From NCBI RefSeq assembly GCF_012926525.1, contig NZ_JABBNI010000016.1, positions 1-64,000 of the forward strand: a stretch of 64,000 bases of DNA, in the 5' to 3' direction. Numbering within the stretch: the stretch's first letter is position 1; every line of letters begins with the position of its first letter. The notes below the pieces were generated by a model. The model saw only the letters and a program-made list of their open reading frames with translations. It did no database searches and was not told where the DNA came from. A program made the translations under genes and the position numbers. Shown here one piece after another: positions 52,578-60,130 of this stretch. This DNA comes from Clostridium muellerianum. Lineage in GTDB: Bacteria; Bacillota; Clostridia; Clostridiales; Clostridiaceae.

Positions 52578-52611
52578 TTCTAATGGTGCTAAAATTAAAA
52601 ATGATATATAA
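52578..52611. repeat. 34-bp direct repeat, left copy
   Basis: TTCTAATGGTGCTAAAATTA continuing AAAATGATATATAA. A near-identical copy lies at 53534-53568, on the other side of the minus-strand gene at 52655. Confidence 0.6.
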
Positions 52612-52654
52612 CCCATCATCAAAAATAACCTATAAAACCTGAAACTTTTCTATA

Positions 52655-53389
52655 TTACATTGATACTACTAACCTAGTTACTAAAGATATGAATTTATCC
52701 TTATCCCATTTTAAAATGGATTCTACATAACCTAATGTGTCTGCATTATAAATTCCTATTATCCTTTGATTCGTTAAAAGTTTAAAAACCTCAGATCCAT
52801 TTATGCTTAAAGGTGAAAGATTAGAAAGAAACAATACTCCTGCTGCTGTAGGCTCTTTAAGAGTTCCATCTTTATTATAGAGCTTGGATAAATACTCCTC
52901 ATCTCTTATGGATTTAAGATCTATTATACCTTTCAAATCTTTATTTTCTGATTTTACACTTACTCTATAAAAATTTTCATATACAGCGTTATATACATTT
53001 TCAATACTAAATTTATCATAATCAAAAACAAGTTCTGCTACATTTCTTTTGAAAGAATAAATATAATTAAAATAATATCCTCCACTGCCTCCTGAAGCTA
53101 TAGATAAAAATACATATGGTATGCTACTTTTTTCATCAAACCTTCCTATAAATAAGTTAGGCTCATAACCTGAATTTTCTTTTGGCTTTACTTTTATATT
53201 TAATCCTGTTTTTTCATTTTTTACAGTAAGCGTTATATCTTCTATAAAACCATTTTCTCCATAAGGTTTCTTTCCTGTAATTATTAAAGTTTCAATATAA
53301 CCATCATTATTCACATCTGCAAATTTTTTATCTATAATGTATACTTTATCTTTATTTTGTATCAAATTTTCAGGAAATCTAAAAAACAT
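52655..53389 (-). CDS. hypothetical protein with FG-GAP-like calcium motif
   Basis: 244 residues, no obvious signal peptide. Near the N-terminus DVNNDGYIETLIITG has the DxNxDGxxE pattern of VCBS/FG-GAP and dockerin-like calcium loops. Further segments (YVFLSIASGGSGGYYFNYIY) recall clostridial and bacillar spore or cell-surface VCBS proteins. Function unknown. No good ribosome site is visible (TTAATATATG context). The gene is flanked by 34-bp direct repeats, which suggests it was inserted as a unit. Confidence 0.55.
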   Translation of the reverse strand: MFFRFPENLIQNKDKVYIIDKKFADVNNDGYIETLIITGKKPYGENGFIEDITLTVKNEKTGLNIKVKPKENSGYEPNLFIGRFDEKSSIPYVFLSIASGGSGGYYFNYIYSFKRNVAELVFDYDKFSIENVYNAVYENFYRVSVKSENKDLKGIIDLKSIRDEEYLSKLYNKDGTLKEPTAAGVLFLSNLSPLSINGSEVFKLLTNQRIIGIYNADTLGYVESILKWDKDKFISLVTRLVVSM

Positions 53390-53533
53390 ATATTAAGCTC
53401 CGTAATTATTAATTTAATATTATTTTATTAATAATTTAATCTGTTGTGCTTGTTAAATTTCAAAGTCATTAAAAAATCTATAACACCTTGTAGTAATTAT
53501 TTATTTAATTTTAAAATTCCTATATACTATTAA

Positions 53534-53568
53534 TTCTATATGGTACTAAAATTAAAAATGATATATAA
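53534..53568. repeat. 34-bp direct repeat, right copy
   Basis: TTCTATATGGTACTAAAATT continuing AAAAATGATATATAA, just upstream of the merR-type gene. It matches 52578-52611 with one insertion and two substitutions. Confidence 0.6.
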
Positions 53569-53604
53569 TTTGTACTATATATTTTTGAAATGGAGTGAAA
53601 AAGC

Positions 53605-54435
53605 ATGTTCAAAATTGGAGAGTTCTCAAAACTCACTCAAGTATCTGTAAGAATGCTGCGTTATTACGATGAAACTGGCCTTTTGAAGCCTGCTGAAGTA
53701 AACAAATACACTGGATACCGACTGTATTGTTCAAAACAAATACCAACCTTAAATAAAATATTATTTTTAAGAGATACTGGTTTTACTGTTTTGGAAATTG
53801 ACAATGCACTTAAACACTGGGATGCTAATTATATTAAAGAACAATTAAAAATAAAAGAAAAGGAAACTAAAGAAAATATAAACTTAGAAAATCAAAAATT
53901 GACAAAAATACGTACTGCAATGAGTGATATAAATAAAAAGCAAATAGCAATTCACTGCAATGTAACATTAAAATCGATCTCCAGTTATGATGTTCTTTCT
54001 TTAAGGAAAATCATTCCGAATTACTTTTGCGAAGGAGACCTATGGAAGGAATTATGTGATTACATAAAAGTGGAAAAACTAAACATTTCAGAAGATAACT
54101 ACAGCTTTGCCATTTACCATGATACGGAATTTAAAGATAAAAATGTGGATGTAGAAGTGTGCATTATAACAAATCAAAAAGGACTAAATAAAGGTAACTT
54201 TATCTTTCACCAAACAGAGCCTTTAGAAAAAGCAGCTTGCTCAATGGTTTATGGCCCTTATGAAAATATATCACCCGCTTATAAGTCTTTTGTACATTGG
54301 CTCGAAGAAAATAATCAATACGAAATCACAGGAATTAGCCGACAAGTATGTCATAAGGGTCCTTGGAATGAAACTGATCCTAGCAAATACCTTACTGAAA
54401 TACAAATTCCTGTTAAACTAAAAGAAAAATTCTAA
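53605..54435 (+). CDS. MerR-family regulator with GyrI-like effector domain
   Basis: 276 residues. N-terminal MerR winged helix (FKIGEFSKLTQVSVRMLRYYDETGLLKPAEV) and dimer coiled coil to about residue 110, then a GyrI/AraC-effector-like small-molecule-binding domain (residues 120-276, with YEIYHD-like strand SFAIYHDTEF and late CHKGPW). The BmrR/BltR type of arrangement senses hydrophobic drugs. Immediately downstream is a MerR-type promoter with 19-base spacing in front of the TsaA-UvrA fusion gene, which is therefore the probable target. Confidence 0.88.
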   Translation: MFKIGEFSKLTQVSVRMLRYYDETGLLKPAEVNKYTGYRLYCSKQIPTLNKILFLRDTGFTVLEIDNALKHWDANYIKEQLKIKEKETKENINLENQKLTKIRTAMSDINKKQIAIHCNVTLKSISSYDVLSLRKIIPNYFCEGDLWKELCDYIKVEKLNISEDNYSFAIYHDTEFKDKNVDVEVCIITNQKGLNKGNFIFHQTEPLEKAACSMVYGPYENISPAYKSFVHWLEENNQYEITGISRQVCHKGPWNETDPSKYLTEIQIPVKLKEKF

Positions 54436-54445
54436 CCTTTTTATA

Positions 54446-54476
54446 TTGACTCTCACACCGTGGTAGGTATTATTAT
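54446..54476 (+). promoter_or_regulatory. MerR-type promoter of the TsaA-UvrA fusion gene
   Basis: TTGACT, 19-base spacer CTCACACCGTGGTAGGTAT, TATTAT. The over-long spacer with an inner dyad (CACACC.. GGTAGG) is the hallmark of MerR-activated promoters. Confidence 0.7.
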
Positions 54477-54511
54477 TAATTCCAACGACATAAAAAAAGA
54501 GGTGTATTTAT

Positions 54512-57500
54512 ATGAATAATAAAAATTACTATAATTTATTTCCTATTGGCAAGATAACAAAGCAAATTGATAAAAATGTAATATCAATTTATAAAAATTA
54601 TTCAGATGGACTTAAATTTTTATCCTTATTCAGTCATGCAATAATTTTTTATTCTAAAATCAGAAAACCTAATGTACCCTTTTCCAATAAAATTATAAAA
54701 ATAACTAATGTAGATGAAAAGTCTGGTTTAATCCTTTTTTACGATAATCCTTGTTTTTCTGAAGGTGATTTTATTTATGATATTAAGCCTTACTTTCCCT
54801 GTGAAGACAGGGTAAAAGACTGCTCTATACCAAAAGATTTTACCAAGCTTGAAAATGAAAAACTCCAAAGTAACCTAACAAGCGAAGAACCTTCAATTCT
54901 ATCTAACAAAATTCAATCTATAGGAAGTATTAAGAAGCTACAAGGTGAGTTTATTATACAATTATTTGATGACAACTCACTTTTTGAAAAATTTGAAGGC
55001 TATTCTCATATAAAAATTTTTTGGTGGTTTAATAATTTTGATAAGGATAAGTACCGTAGAATAACACAGTGTCAGCCTCCTTATGAAAACGCTCCTAAAA
55101 CTGGCGTATTTGCTTCCCGCTCTCCAGTTAGACCTAATCCCATTGCACTTACTACTGCAAAAATTATTGATTTTAATAAAAGCCTAAGACAAATTAAAGT
55201 AAGTACTCTGGATTGTTTTGACAATACACCTGTAATTGATATTTCACCTTACATACCATCAAATGATCGTATTTTAGATTGTAGGGTTCCAGACTGGCTT
55301 TCTCATTGGCCAAAATGGTTAGATGATTCAACTTTAGATTTTTCTCAAAGTAAAGTTGAATTGAAAATACCCCCTATTTTTAATTACATATATAAATATT
55401 CAAAATCAAATAATAAAACTACAGATTTTTTTAAAGAAGATAAAAATAATAAAATTAAGCAAAGTAATAAAATTATTATAAAAGGTGCAAGACAAAATAA
55501 TTTAAAAAATATAGATGTGACCATTCCATATAATAAAATAACTGTAATTACTGGAGTAAGTGGCAGTGGTAAATCCAGCCTCGCCTTTGATACTATTTTT
55601 GCTGAAAGCCAAAGAAGATTTATGGATAGCCTTTCTACCTCCAAACGATCACTTTATGAACAAATGGAAAAACCTGATTTTGATAAAATCTCTGGTCTGC
55701 CACCTGCAATTTCAATATCACAAAAAAACATTGCACGAAACCCACGTTCTACAGTAGGAACCATTACAGACATACATGACTGCTTACGTACACTATTTTC
55801 AATTATTGGTGTACGACACTGTCCAAATTGTGGAAATGCAATAATCCCTTTAAATACAGATGAAATTATCCAAACACTCCTTAAGCTTGTTCCAGGCACC
55901 TTAATAAAAATAGAACCCTTTAAAGCTAATACTCCTTGTTATGAATACTTATTACCTGAAAACAATAATTCAAATGATCTTTTATCAAACTACATAAAAG
56001 AAAGCTTAAAAGTAGGTAAAGGTGCAATTTATGTAACAATTAATAACAAAGATAAAATTTTATTTCAAACAACGCAAATGTGCTATCATTGTGATCATAT
56101 ACTATTTGAATTAACTCCATCTACCTTCAGCTTTAATAATGTCGAAAGCATGTGTCCTGTTTGCAATGGACTAGGTATCAAAATGGAGGTATCCCCCAAT
56201 TTAATTATATGTAATCCCAATTTATCAATACTTGATGGTGCTTCAAATTGGTGGGGAACTTTAAGAAAGTTTAGAGACAATCCAAACGCAAACTGGATGA
56301 AAGGAGAAATACTAGCACTAGCAGAAGATATGAATGTTGATTTAGAAAATCCCTGGATTGAGCTTCCAAAAGATTTTAAATACCAAACCCTTTGGGGATC
56401 TAATGGAAGAAAAGTCACTTTTACCTACGAAAATAAAAATGGAAGAACCGGACATATTACAAGACCAGTAGAAGGTGCTTGTAATTGTATTAAACGTATT
56501 GTTTCTTCTAATAACGGTGAAGCTTCAAAAAAAATTGCAAAGGAATTTATGGAACAGTCCACTTGTGATTACTGTCATGGTGAACGTCTTGCAAAAGAAG
56601 GGAGAATGGTAGATATTGCAGGCACTCGTTTTCCTGAAGCTGCATCAATGACAATAACTGCATTAAAAGAATGGTTAGAAATTCTTCCATGCAAATTATC
56701 AGATTTCCAATTATCTACATCATCTTCTATAATAAAAGAGCTCCATAGAAAACTATGTAATTATATTAAGATTGGTGTTTCCTATCTTAACTTAAATCGT
56801 TCTGTTACAACACTATCTGGTGGAGAATTACAAAGATTAAAGCTTATAAAGCAGTTAGAAAGTGGCATTAGCAACATACTTTATGTATTAGATGAACCTT
56901 CTACCGGACTTCACATAAAAGATCAAAAAAAACTCATAGAAATTATAAAAGAGCTTAGAGATTATGGTAACACAATAATTATTGTTGAACATAATGCCAA
57001 TCTTATATCTATGGCAGATTATATTATAGATGTTGGCCCCCACGCTGGTACCTTTGGTGGTCAAATAGTAGCGCAAGATACTCCATTAAAAATTATGGAA
57101 AATGTTAATTCAGAAACAGGTAAATATCTTTCAGGCAAAAAACGTGTATATATAGAAAAATCACACATATCAGATGAATGTAATTATGTTAAATTAACTG
57201 GTGCTAACTGCAATAATCTTAAAAATATCCATATTGCTTTTCCTACTGGCTCAATTACCTGCATAACAGGGGTCAGCGGTTCAGGAAAAAGCAGCCTTAT
57301 TTCAAAGTGTTTATATCCTGCCATAGAAAACCGAATTCATGGAAAAAAAGATGTAAGCAGATATTGCCGCAGCCTAAGTGGTGATGAGTATTTTGATAAA
57401 ATTATATATGCAAGTCAAAATGCTATTGGCCGTACTCCACGTTCAACTCCTGCCACTTATACTGGAATAATGGATGAAATAAGAAACATATTTGCATCTA

Positions 57501-58174
57501 TAAAAATATCAAAAGAAAAAGGCTATAAATCAAATAATTTCAGTTTTAATAGTAAAGAAGGTCAATGTGATACCTGCCATGGTGAAGGTAACATATGTAC
57601 CCCTGTATCATTTATGGCAGATATATGGTCCAAATGTCCTGTTTGTGAAGGTAAAAGATATAAAAAAAATATTCTGGAAGTGAAATATAAAGATAAAAAT
57701 ATTTACGATGTTCTTGAAATGAATGTAAATGAAGCTTTGAACTTTTTTATAGATCAGCCTAAGTTAGTACACATTTTAAACATTATGTCTGAAGTTGGGC
57801 TTGGATATTTAAAATTAGGACAAAATGCAGCTACCTTGTCTGGAGGAGAAGCTCAAAGAATAAAACTAGCTAAAGAACTCAGTACAAATTCAACTGGAAA
57901 GACACTTTATATACTTGATGAACCTACCACTGGACTGCACTTTTCTGATACTCAAAATCTTTTGATATTACTTGAAAAGATGAGGAATTCAGGAAATACA
58001 ATATTAATCATTGAACACAACTTAGATATAATTAAAAATTCTGATTGGATAATAGATCTAGGACCAGAAGGTGGACTTAACGGCGGTTATGTTATTGCTC
58101 AAGGTACCACCCAGCAAGTATCAAAAGTAAAAGAAAGTTATACAGGTAATTTGCTTAGTCATTGTAATCTATAA
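54512..58174 (+). CDS. TsaA-TsaA-UvrA fusion ATPase
   Basis: 1220 residues. Residues 1-105: degenerate TsaA-like (TrmO-type) domain lacking the SAM motif but ending DIKPYFPCEDRVKDC. Residues 132-265: a second TsaA-like domain with the intact signature GVFASRSPVRPNPIALT and ending DISPYIPSNDRILDC. Residues 320-1220: a complete UvrA-type double ABC ATPase: Walker A GVSGSGKSSLAFD, zinc cysteines CPNC..., CYHCDH.. CPVCNG, CDYCHGERL; SGGELQRLKL; LDEPSTGLH; second half GVSGSGKSSLISK, CDTCHGEG..CPVCEGKRY, LSGGEAQRIKLA, LDEPTTGLH. The UvrA part (about 900 residues) resembles stand-alone UvrA2/drug-resistance forms. TrmO enzymes methylate t6A in tRNA; coupling to UvrA is unexpected. AGAGG lies before ATG. 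Probably drug-induced by the upstream MerR. Confidence 0.88.
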   Translation: MNNKNYYNLFPIGKITKQIDKNVISIYKNYSDGLKFLSLFSHAIIFYSKIRKPNVPFSNKIIKITNVDEKSGLILFYDNPCFSEGDFIYDIKPYFPCEDRVKDCSIPKDFTKLENEKLQSNLTSEEPSILSNKIQSIGSIKKLQGEFIIQLFDDNSLFEKFEGYSHIKIFWWFNNFDKDKYRRITQCQPPYENAPKTGVFASRSPVRPNPIALTTAKIIDFNKSLRQIKVSTLDCFDNTPVIDISPYIPSNDRILDCRVPDWLSHWPKWLDDSTLDFSQSKVELKIPPIFNYIYKYSKSNNKTTDFFKEDKNNKIKQSNKIIIKGARQNNLKNIDVTIPYNKITVITGVSGSGKSSLAFDTIFAESQRRFMDSLSTSKRSLYEQMEKPDFDKISGLPPAISISQKNIARNPRSTVGTITDIHDCLRTLFSIIGVRHCPNCGNAIIPLNTDEIIQTLLKLVPGTLIKIEPFKANTPCYEYLLPENNNSNDLLSNYIKESLKVGKGAIYVTINNKDKILFQTTQMCYHCDHILFELTPSTFSFNNVESMCPVCNGLGIKMEVSPNLIICNPNLSILDGASNWWGTLRKFRDNPNANWMKGEILALAEDMNVDLENPWIELPKDFKYQTLWGSNGRKVTFTYENKNGRTGHITRPVEGACNCIKRIVSSNNGEASKKIAKEFMEQSTCDYCHGERLAKEGRMVDIAGTRFPEAASMTITALKEWLEILPCKLSDFQLSTSSSIIKELHRKLCNYIKIGVSYLNLNRSVTTLSGGELQRLKLIKQLESGISNILYVLDEPSTGLHIKDQKKLIEIIKELRDYGNTIIIVEHNANLISMADYIIDVGPHAGTFGGQIVAQDTPLKIMENVNSETGKYLSGKKRVYIEKSHISDECNYVKLTGANCNNLKNIHIAFPTGSITCITGVSGSGKSSLISKCLYPAIENRIHGKKDVSRYCRSLSGDEYFDKIIYASQNAIGRTPRSTPATYTGIMDEIRNIFASIKISKEKGYKSNNFSFNSKEGQCDTCHGEGNICTPVSFMADIWSKCPVCEGKRYKKNILEVKYKDKNIYDVLEMNVNEALNFFIDQPKLVHILNIMSEVGLGYLKLGQNAATLSGGEAQRIKLAKELSTNSTGKTLYILDEPTTGLHFSDTQNLLILLEKMRNSGNTILIIEHNLDIIKNSDWIIDLGPEGGLNGGYVIAQGTTQQVSKVKESYTGNLLSHCNL

Positions 58175-58198
58175 TAATAATTTTCCCTCAATAAATCT

Positions 58199-58233
58199 TC
58201 AAAACCCTGTTTAGTGCAATACCAAACAAGGCT
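58199..58233 (+). terminator. terminator after the fusion gene
   Basis: AAA.CCTGTTT / AAACAAGG.TTT stem with an 11-base loop. Confidence 0.6.
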
Positions 58234-58283
58234 TTATACTGTGAAGCAAAAATATACTGCTGCTCCACTTAGGAATATAAAAG

Positions 58284-58329
58284 AAAATACCTAGTCAAAG
58301 ATGTTAGTATATTGACTAGGTATTTTTTC
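58284..58329. terminator. bidirectional terminator before the shell-protein operon end
   Basis: AAAATACCTAGTCAA/TTGACTAGGTATTTT 15-bp perfect stem. Ends transcription of the microcompartment genes from the right. Confidence 0.8.
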
Positions 58330-58364
58330 TAATGTGCCTTAGCTACATTCTGATTATTTTCTTT

Positions 58365-58796
58365 TTATCGTTCTGTAACTGAACAAGTCTTATATTTCAG
58401 ATCTTCACGAAAATATTTTACAATTTCATCAACAGATGTCCTGACTTCCGTTCGTGAACCAGTCAAAATTAACGTACCACTAAAACGATCCAAAAATCCA
58501 ATAAAAACATCTGCACTTTTTACAGCAATATCAGCAGCAATTACTGTAGACTCCGGTGGAGTAATATTTATAATGCCAATAGATGAACCTGTAAAATCCT
58601 TTCCAGCATTAGTACCAATATCCAAACCTAAATTTTTATAAACAGATTTATCCGAAACACCGATAATATGCGCTAAAGTAATCTCTTTACCAGCTACAGC
58701 TATCTGAACAATACGTGTTTTTCCATTCTTTGCATATTTGTATGCCTTTGAAAAAACCTTCTGCATTGCTGCCTGTCCTGTTAATTTCTCTGTCAT
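58365..58796 (-). CDS. eutS: EutS/PduU-type microcompartment shell protein, long form
   Basis: 143 residues, a circularly permuted BMC-domain protein that forms hexameric shell tiles. Seen: VAGKEITLAHIIG, IGIINITPPESTVIAADIAVKSADVFIGFLDRFSGTLI in overlapping blocks, and a C-terminal tail LKYKTCSVTER, matching EutS/PduU. It carries about 25 extra N-terminal residues (MTEKLTGQAAMQKVFSKAYK), amphipathic in character, of the kind used as encapsulation or interaction peptides. Third gene of the eutS-eutP-eutS operon, 96 bases after the GTPase gene. No enzyme genes are nearby. Confidence 0.9.
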   Translation of the reverse strand: MTEKLTGQAAMQKVFSKAYKYAKNGKTRIVQIAVAGKEITLAHIIGVSDKSVYKNLGLDIGTNAGKDFTGSSIGIINITPPESTVIAADIAVKSADVFIGFLDRFSGTLILTGSRTEVRTSVDEIVKYFREDLKYKTCSVTER

Positions 58797-58892
58797 TTTA
58801 TTACACCCTCATTTTACAGAATTATAATCATCTAAAAATTCTCATTTTTATTTATATAAATTTTCATAGCAAAAACTATATAATTATAACTA

Positions 58893-59378
58893 TCATCTAA
58901 AGCTTATTTTTTGAGCCTCCATGATTTCCTCTAAGGATAGTATTTTCTTTGGCTCATTTAAATATTGTTTAAGTTCTTCTATTCCCTTACCAGATATACT
59001 GCTAACTGGGAAAATCCTTTCGCATCCAGCTTCTTCTAACCATTGACGTACCATAGGTACATTGCCATCTTCACAATCAATTTTCGTAATAATACCAATT
59101 AGTGGACGATTACAAGCAGCTGGAATACCAGGAGGAAATAAATTAAAAGGTTCATTAGCACCACATAGTAATCCAATGACATCTGCCTCATATGAAAAGC
59201 AGGAAAGTGCTTGTAGTGTCAAATTCTTGCTTTCCACATACTCACCTGGTGTATCAATAGTAATATCCCAATGATTTACATACTGAGTCTTATGATATTT
59301 AACTGGCTCACCTTTTAAAGCTTGTGTAAGTGATGTTTTACCAGCTTCACTTCTTCCACATAAAAACAATTTTTTCAT
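58893..59378 (-). CDS. eutP: EutP/PduV-type small GTPase
   Basis: 161 residues, Ras-like GTPase associated with microcompartments, proposed to help localisation or shell dynamics. Seen: P-loop GRSEAGKTSL, switch region DTPGEY, NKxD-equivalent TKIDCED, and SSISGKGIEEL. The start is ATG at 59378 with AAGGTG upstream; a longer frame starting at 59408 overlaps the previous gene and is rejected. It sits between two EutS-like genes, 4 bases after the first. Confidence 0.9.
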   Translation of the reverse strand: MKKLFLCGRSEAGKTSLTQALKGEPVKYHKTQYVNHWDITIDTPGEYVESKNLTLQALSCFSYEADVIGLLCGANEPFNLFPPGIPAACNRPLIGIITKIDCEDGNVPMVRQWLEEAGCERIFPVSSISGKGIEELKQYLNEPKKILSLEEIMEAQKISFR

Positions 59379-59382
59379 AATA

Positions 59383-59766
59383 TCACCTTTTAGTAATTGG
59401 GCATACAACGTAACCTAAAGCATTATGAAAATAATCAACAATCTCAGTAATAGCTGCATTTACCTCTGAAAGTTCACCAGTAATAATAAGTGTACCACTA
59501 AATCTATCAGCAAAGCCTAAATAAATATTTCCACTCTTCACCGCAATATCAGATGCAATAACAGCTGACTCTGGAGGCGTCATATTCATAATGCCAATAG
59601 CAGATGAACTATAATCAACATCTGGGTTCAATCCTAATTTTTGATAAACAATTGGCAGCGGTCCACCAATAATATGTGCTAACGTAATTTCCTTACCTGC
59701 AACCGTTTCCTGAACAATACGTACTTGTTCATCATTTTCTGGAAAAACAGAGTTTTCCTCTTTCAT
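59383..59766 (-). CDS. eutS: EutS/PduU-type microcompartment shell protein, short form
   Basis: 127 residues. Motifs VAGKEITLAHIIGG, IGIMNMTPPESAVIASDIAV, IYLGFADRFSGTLIITG and the tail VVCPITKR. Clearly related to the product at 58365 but with a shorter N-terminus. ATG at 59766 follows GAGGTGG; the GTG nine bases upstream overlaps that site. First gene of the operon, behind a MerR-type promoter. Confidence 0.9.
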   Translation of the reverse strand: MKEENSVFPENDEQVRIVQETVAGKEITLAHIIGGPLPIVYQKLGLNPDVDYSSSAIGIMNMTPPESAVIASDIAVKSGNIYLGFADRFSGTLIITGELSEVNAAITEIVDYFHNALGYVVCPITKR

Positions 59767-59824
59767 TTGTACCACCTCTATCTATGTCTTCTTCATATTA
59801 ATAATAAAAAATCTCAATAATTTA

Positions 59825-59856
59825 ATTATAATCCTTACCCTCTAGGTTAATGTCAA
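59825..59856 (-). promoter_or_regulatory. MerR-type promoter of the microcompartment operon
   Basis: On the minus strand: TTGACA, 20-base spacer, TATAAT. The spacer carries the dyad TTAACCT-AG-AGGGTAA. Overlong spacing with a central dyad is typical of promoters twisted open by MerR-family activators. Confidence 0.7.
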
Positions 59857-60023
59857 CAACCTAATGTGAATTTTTCTATTTAATACATATTAATCCAATA
59901 CCTTCTAGAATCAACTTTACTTATTGGCTTGTACACCTCTTTACATCAAAAAATCAGCTTTAATATTTTAAGGAACTTAAATATTATCTTTTTTAACTAT
60001 TTAGGCATTTGCTATTTAAAATA

Positions 60024-60057
60024 CAAAAACATTCCCCTGAAAGGGAATGTTTTTAAA
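60024..60057. terminator. bidirectional terminator
   Basis: AAAAACATTCCC / GGGAATGTTTTT with loop CTGAAA. Confidence 0.85.
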
Positions 60058-60130
60058 CACTCTACATATTTTTAAAATTGAACTAAACGCAGTAACAACA
60101 ACCTGCCTATATGGAAATTCAATAAAAACT

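Larger units (their letters stand above)
59767..60130. other. intergenic region between the shell-protein operon and mutS-like gene
   Basis: 364 bases. It contains the promoter at 59825-59856 and the terminator at 60024-60056. Nothing else is recognised. Confidence 0.5.

Noticed and set aside
54512-55300. Separate TsaA gene ahead of a UvrA gene
   Set aside because: There is one uninterrupted frame with no stop and no internal ribosome site strong enough to suggest two genes.
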